A DNA stretch of 6,691 nucleotides. It comes from Anaerolineae bacterium (lineage in GTDB: Bacteria > Chloroflexota > Anaerolineae > Aggregatilineales > Phototrophicaceae). The position numbers and the translations under genes are program-made. A model generated the notes under the pieces. The model was not told where the DNA came from, did not search any database, and worked only from the letters and a program-made list of their open reading frames with translations. The stretch covers positions 1 through 6,691 of the forward strand of contig JADLHH010000288.1 in assembly GCA_020848855.1 (NCBI GenBank), given 5' to 3'. The first letter of the stretch is position 1; the number at the start of each line of letters is the position of its first letter. This document shows, one piece after another, positions 4,614 through 6,691 of this stretch.

Positions 4614-5984
4614 CTACGCCCAGTTTTCCAGCTTTTGCTTGACCAACACCATAAAGCCGTCGCCGGTCGCGCCGTCCACTACGCGGTGATCGAATGTCAG
4701 CGACAGATACAGGCATGGGCGGATCGCAATCGAGTCGCTGCCGAGCGCATCCGTGATCACCTTGACACGTTTCTCCAGTACGCCGACCCCCAGAATACCA
4801 ACCTGCGGCTGGTTGATGATTGGCGTGGCAAACAGGCTGCCACCCACGCCGTGATTGGTGAGCGTGAACGTGCCGCCCTGCACTTCGTCCGGCTGTAACT
4901 GCTTGCTGCGGGCGCGCGTCGCCAGATCGTTGACCGCCCGCGCGATGCCGAGCAGACTCAGGTCGCCAGCCCGTTTGATCACCGGGACGATCAGCCCATC
5001 CTCTACTGCTACGGCGATGCCGATGTTGATCGTGTTGTGCAGCAGTACGCCCGCGTCTGTCCACTGGGCGTTGAGGTAGGGTGTTGCTCGCAGCGCTTCG
5101 ACCGACGCGGCGACGAAATACCCCGTCAGCGTCAGGTTGACGCCCTGTTTGGCGAAGGCAGCTTTCTGGGCTTCCCGGTGTGTCAGCACCGCCGACAGAT
5201 CGACCTCGAAAACCGTCGTGACGTGCGGCGACGTATGCAGCTTGCTGCGCACCATGTGCTCGGCGATAGCTTTGCGCATCGGCGATAGCTTGACCAGTTC
5301 GCCGGGCACAGCTTCAGGAATCGGCTCGACCGGGTGGATACGCGCGGGCGGCTGTGGGGCGGGCGCACCGCCGTGCGCCCCTACGGATTCCGTTTCCGAT
5401 CCATATTCGACCGTCGGCTTGAACAGGCTGCCGTCGCCGGGCGTCTCCCAGGGCGGCGTTTCCTCCTGCGGGGCGGGCGCATTGCCATGCGCCCCTACAG
5501 GCTGCTCCGCGAGGTAGGCTTCGACATCCTTCTTGGTGATGCGCCCCTCTCGCCCCGTGCCCGTGATCAGCGCCAGATCGAGGTGATGCTCCGCTGCCAT
5601 GCGCGCCACGACGGGTGTGACATGTCCAGCGTATTCGCCAGCATGTTCGGACGTGCCGTTGCGATGCCCGTTCGCCTGCACGGGCGTTTGTTGTAGGGGC
5701 ACGACATGTTGTGCCCCTGCGGATGGGGCTATTTCGGGTTGCTCGCCCGCTTGACCGATCACCGCCAGCAGCGTGCCGCGCTCGACCGTTTCGCCTTCGG
5801 GAACCAGGATTTTCAGCAGCACGCCGTCGGCGGGCGCGGGAATCTCGCTGTCCACTTTGTCCGTGCTGATTTCCAGCAGCGGCTCGAACGACTGCACGGC
5901 GTCGCCTTCCTGCTTCAGCCACTTGCTGACTGTGCCCTCGACCACGCTTTCGCCCAACTGCGGCATAATCACATTCGTTGGCAT
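4614..5984 (-). CDS. 2-oxo acid dehydrogenase complex E2 (dihydrolipoamide acyltransferase)
   Basis: This 456-residue protein is the core acyltransferase that moves an acyl group from E1 to coenzyme A through a swinging lipoyl arm. The lipoyl domain covers about 1-80, with lipoylated K43 in EISTDKVDSEIPAP. The peripheral subunit-binding domain is about 121-158 (HVTPVVARMAAEHHLDL...GREGRITKKDVEAYL). The catalytic domain is about 228-456, with TLTNHGVGGSLFATPIINQP and the active-site HRVVDG (H433, D437). The NHG and INQP motifs point to the pyruvate/branched-chain-like E2 group of Gram-positives and Chloroflexota rather than proteobacterial SucB, but the substrate is not decided here. The linkers contain three in-frame palindromic DNA repeats encoding A89-Q99, V163-Q173 and V201-Q211; outside them the linkers are Pro/Ala/Glu-rich as usual. 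GAAGGA (5996-5991) lies six bases before the ATG. E1-beta lies 96 bases upstream on the same strand. No clear terminator follows E2 before the tRNA. Confidence 0.96.
   Translation of the reverse strand: MPTNVIMPQLGESVVEGTVSKWLKQEGDAVQSFEPLLEISTDKVDSEIPAPADGVLLKILVPEGETVERGTLLAVIGQAGEQPEIAPSAGAQHVVPLQQTPVQANGHRNGTSEHAGEYAGHVTPVVARMAAEHHLDLALITGTGREGRITKKDVEAYLAEQPVGAHGNAPAPQEETPPWETPGDGSLFKPTVEYGSETESVGAHGGAPAPQPPARIHPVEPIPEAVPGELVKLSPMRKAIAEHMVRSKLHTSPHVTTVFEVDLSAVLTHREAQKAAFAKQGVNLTLTGYFVAASVEALRATPYLNAQWTDAGVLLHNTINIGIAVAVEDGLIVPVIKRAGDLSLLGIARAVNDLATRARSKQLQPDEVQGGTFTLTNHGVGGSLFATPIINQPQVGILGVGVLEKRVKVITDALGSDSIAIRPCLYLSLTFDHRVVDGATGDGFMVLVKQKLENWA
5353..5384. repeat. Palindromic repeat A inside the E2 gene (PSBD-catalytic linker)
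   Basis: A 32-base unit with an eight-pair stem, GGGCGCAC (5361-5368) and GTGCGCCC (5373-5380), a four-base loop, and a CTAC end. It matches repeat B at 28 of 32 positions, and the two units start 114 bases apart, a whole number of codons. Read on the E2 strand it encodes VGAHGGAPAPQ (residues 201-211). The GCCCCTRCGGAT flank is shared with repeat C. Confidence 0.85.
5467..5498. repeat. Palindromic repeat B inside the E2 gene (PSBD-catalytic linker)
   Basis: A 32-base unit with stem GGGCGCAT (5475-5482) and ATGCGCCC (5487-5494), loop TGCC, and a CTAC end. It differs from repeat A at four bases. Two of them are a compensatory pair in the stem (C-G in A, T-A in B). On the E2 strand it encodes VGAHGNAPAPQ (163-173), starting five residues after the subunit-binding domain. 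Confidence 0.85.
5693..5720. repeat. Palindromic repeat C inside the E2 gene (lipoyl-PSBD linker)
   Basis: A 28-base near-perfect palindrome: GTAGGGGCAC (5693-5702) pairs with GTGCCCCTGC (5711-5720) over ten positions with one G-T. The centre contains the self-complementary ACATGT. It has the same GTAGGGGC and GCCCCT(A/G)C ends as repeats A and B but a different core. On the E2 strand it encodes AGAQHVVPL within AGAQHVVPLQQ (89-99), in the same codon phase as the other two. Confidence 0.75.
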
Positions 5985-6010
5985 TGTTATTCCTTCAAAA
6001 ACTAGGACTT

Positions 6011-6066
6011 AACGCAAACATGCAAAGTTCTTTGCGCCTTTCTTTATCTCTTTGCGTCTTTGCGTT
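6011..6066. repeat. CGCAAAG-type inverted and direct repeat between E1-beta and E2
   Basis: The arms 6011-6027 and 6050-6066 are 17 bases each and complementary except around two central positions, separated by 22 bases. CTTTGCG occurs three times (6030-6036, 6050-6056, 6058-6064). A smaller hairpin, GCAAA 6022-6026 with TTTGC 6031-6035, competes with the large one. The repeat occupies most of the 96-base gap between the two genes and ends 15 bases before the E2 Shine-Dalgarno sequence. It could be a dispersed intergenic repeat, an mRNA-stability hairpin, or both. It lacks a U-run typical of a terminator. Confidence 0.7.
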
Positions 6067-6080
6067 GAATCGTTCATCCT

Positions 6081-6691
6081 TTAATACTCGGCTAAATCGC
6101 GAATCTCCGCCGCAATGGTGTCCGGGTTGGGCATGAAGTATTCCTGCATGGTGTGGCTGAAGGGGACGCCGGGCACGTCCGGTCCCGCCAGCCGCCTGAC
6201 CGGTCCGTCGAGGTGTTCGAAGCCCTCGTCCGCGATCAGCGCGGCGACTTCCGCGCCGTAGCCCATCGTTCGGTTGTCCTCGTACACCACCAGCGCCTTG
6301 CCCGTCTTTCTGACCGAGTTGAGGATCGTCGCCTTGTCGAGCGGCAGCAGCGTGCGCAGGTCGATCACTTCGGCGTCGATGCCGTCCTCGCGCGCGACCT
6401 TCTCGGCAGCCATCTCGGTGTAGTACGCCATCATGCCGTAGGCGAACACCGACAGGTCGCGCCCTTCGCGGGCGATACGCGCCGGTCCAATCGGCACGGT
6501 GTACTCGTCGCCCGGCACGTCCCCCTTGATCGCCCGGTAGCCCTTCTTCGGCTCGAAGAACAGGATCGGGTTCGGGTCGCGCACGGCGCTTTTGAGCAGC
6601 CCTTTGGCGTCGTAGGGCGTCGACGGGATGACCACCTTCAAGCCGGGAACGTGGGTGAAGAAGGCTTCGACACTCTGGCTGTGGTACAGCC
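6081..6691 (-). CDS. 2-oxo acid dehydrogenase complex E1 beta subunit, C-terminal 202 residues (partial)
   Basis: This is the C-terminal part of the thiamine-diphosphate-dependent E1-beta subunit, which together with E1-alpha decarboxylates a 2-oxo acid and reductively acylates the E2 lipoyl group. The frame is open to the window edge and begins LYHSQSVEAFFTHVPGLKVV. This includes the H-S-Q-S/P-E-A-F-F segment and PSTPYDAKGLL, both classic for transketolase pyrimidine-domain E1-beta proteins. The C-terminal transketolase domain follows: AYGMMAYYTEMAAE, the strand AEVIDLRTLLPLD, VVYEDNRTMGYGAEVAA, and an end near HTMQEYFMPNPDTIAAEI. Full-length members are about 325-330 residues, so roughly 125 are missing at the N-terminus. 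An internal TTG at 6641 is not a start. The FFEPKKGYRAIKGDVP segment resembles the branched-chain (BkdA2-like) branch, but the substrate is unproven. E1-alpha would be expected upstream, outside the window. Confidence 0.95.
   Translation of the reverse strand, partial: LYHSQSVEAFFTHVPGLKVVIPSTPYDAKGLLKSAVRDPNPILFFEPKKGYRAIKGDVPGDEYTVPIGPARIAREGRDLSVFAYGMMAYYTEMAAEKVAREDGIDAEVIDLRTLLPLDKATILNSVRKTGKALVVYEDNRTMGYGAEVAALIADEGFEHLDGPVRRLAGPDVPGVPFSHTMQEYFMPNPDTIAAEIRDLAEY

Noticed and set aside
5666..5685. GCCCGT/ACGGGC inverted repeat in the E2 lipoyl-PSBD linker as a fourth palindromic element
   Set aside because: It lacks the GTAGGGGC/GCCCCTAC ends of repeats A-C, and a six-base stem is expected by chance in this GC-rich DNA.
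6081..6641. E1-beta starting at TTG 6641
   Set aside because: The same frame continues to the window edge with strongly family-like sequence (LYHSQSVEAFF), so 6641 is internal.

Overview
The window reads as a chromosomal segment of a GC-rich bacterium, most likely a member of the Chloroflexota (Anaerolineae-like). This rests on three things: a duplicated-permease anion ABC system, a 2-oxo acid dehydrogenase E2 of the NHG/INQP sequence type, and short GTAGGGGCG/CGCCCCTAC palindromes of a kind I associate with Chloroflexota genomes. The taxon is an inference from style, not a marker-gene call.

Layout. (1) 1-728, minus strand: the N-terminal 242 residues of a GT4-type glycosyltransferase with a TTG start; its C-terminus lies outside the window. 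(2) 729-1283: a 555-base divergent intergenic region. It holds an imperfect palindrome just upstream of the glycosyltransferase, a candidate plus-strand promoter, and a long leader of about 300 nt with two predicted stem-loop structures before the ABC genes. (3) 1284-4348, plus strand: a two-gene ABC operon, a double-length NitT/TauT-type permease followed 20 bases later by its ATPase, which carries a C-terminal AAA-associated, winged-helix-like domain. No substrate-binding protein is present. (4) 4416-4445: a strong bidirectional terminator between convergent units. (5) 4450-4521, minus strand: tRNA-Asn(GUU) with its own near-consensus promoter (4535-4563). (6) 4614-6691, minus strand: genes for E2 (complete) and E1-beta (C-terminal 202 residues) of a pyruvate/branched-chain-type 2-oxo acid dehydrogenase complex, transcribed E1-beta then E2. 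A 56-base CGCAAAG-type inverted repeat lies between them.

The most unusual observation is in the E2 gene. Three palindromic repeats are embedded in frame, all read in the same orientation and codon phase. They encode VGAHGGAPAPQ, VGAHGNAPAPQ and AGAQHVVPLQQ, and they fall only in the flexible linkers between the lipoyl, subunit-binding and catalytic domains. They look like a dispersed palindromic element domesticated as protein linker. Secondary points of interest are the structured leader of the ABC operon, the ATPase C-terminal domain, and the missing binding protein.
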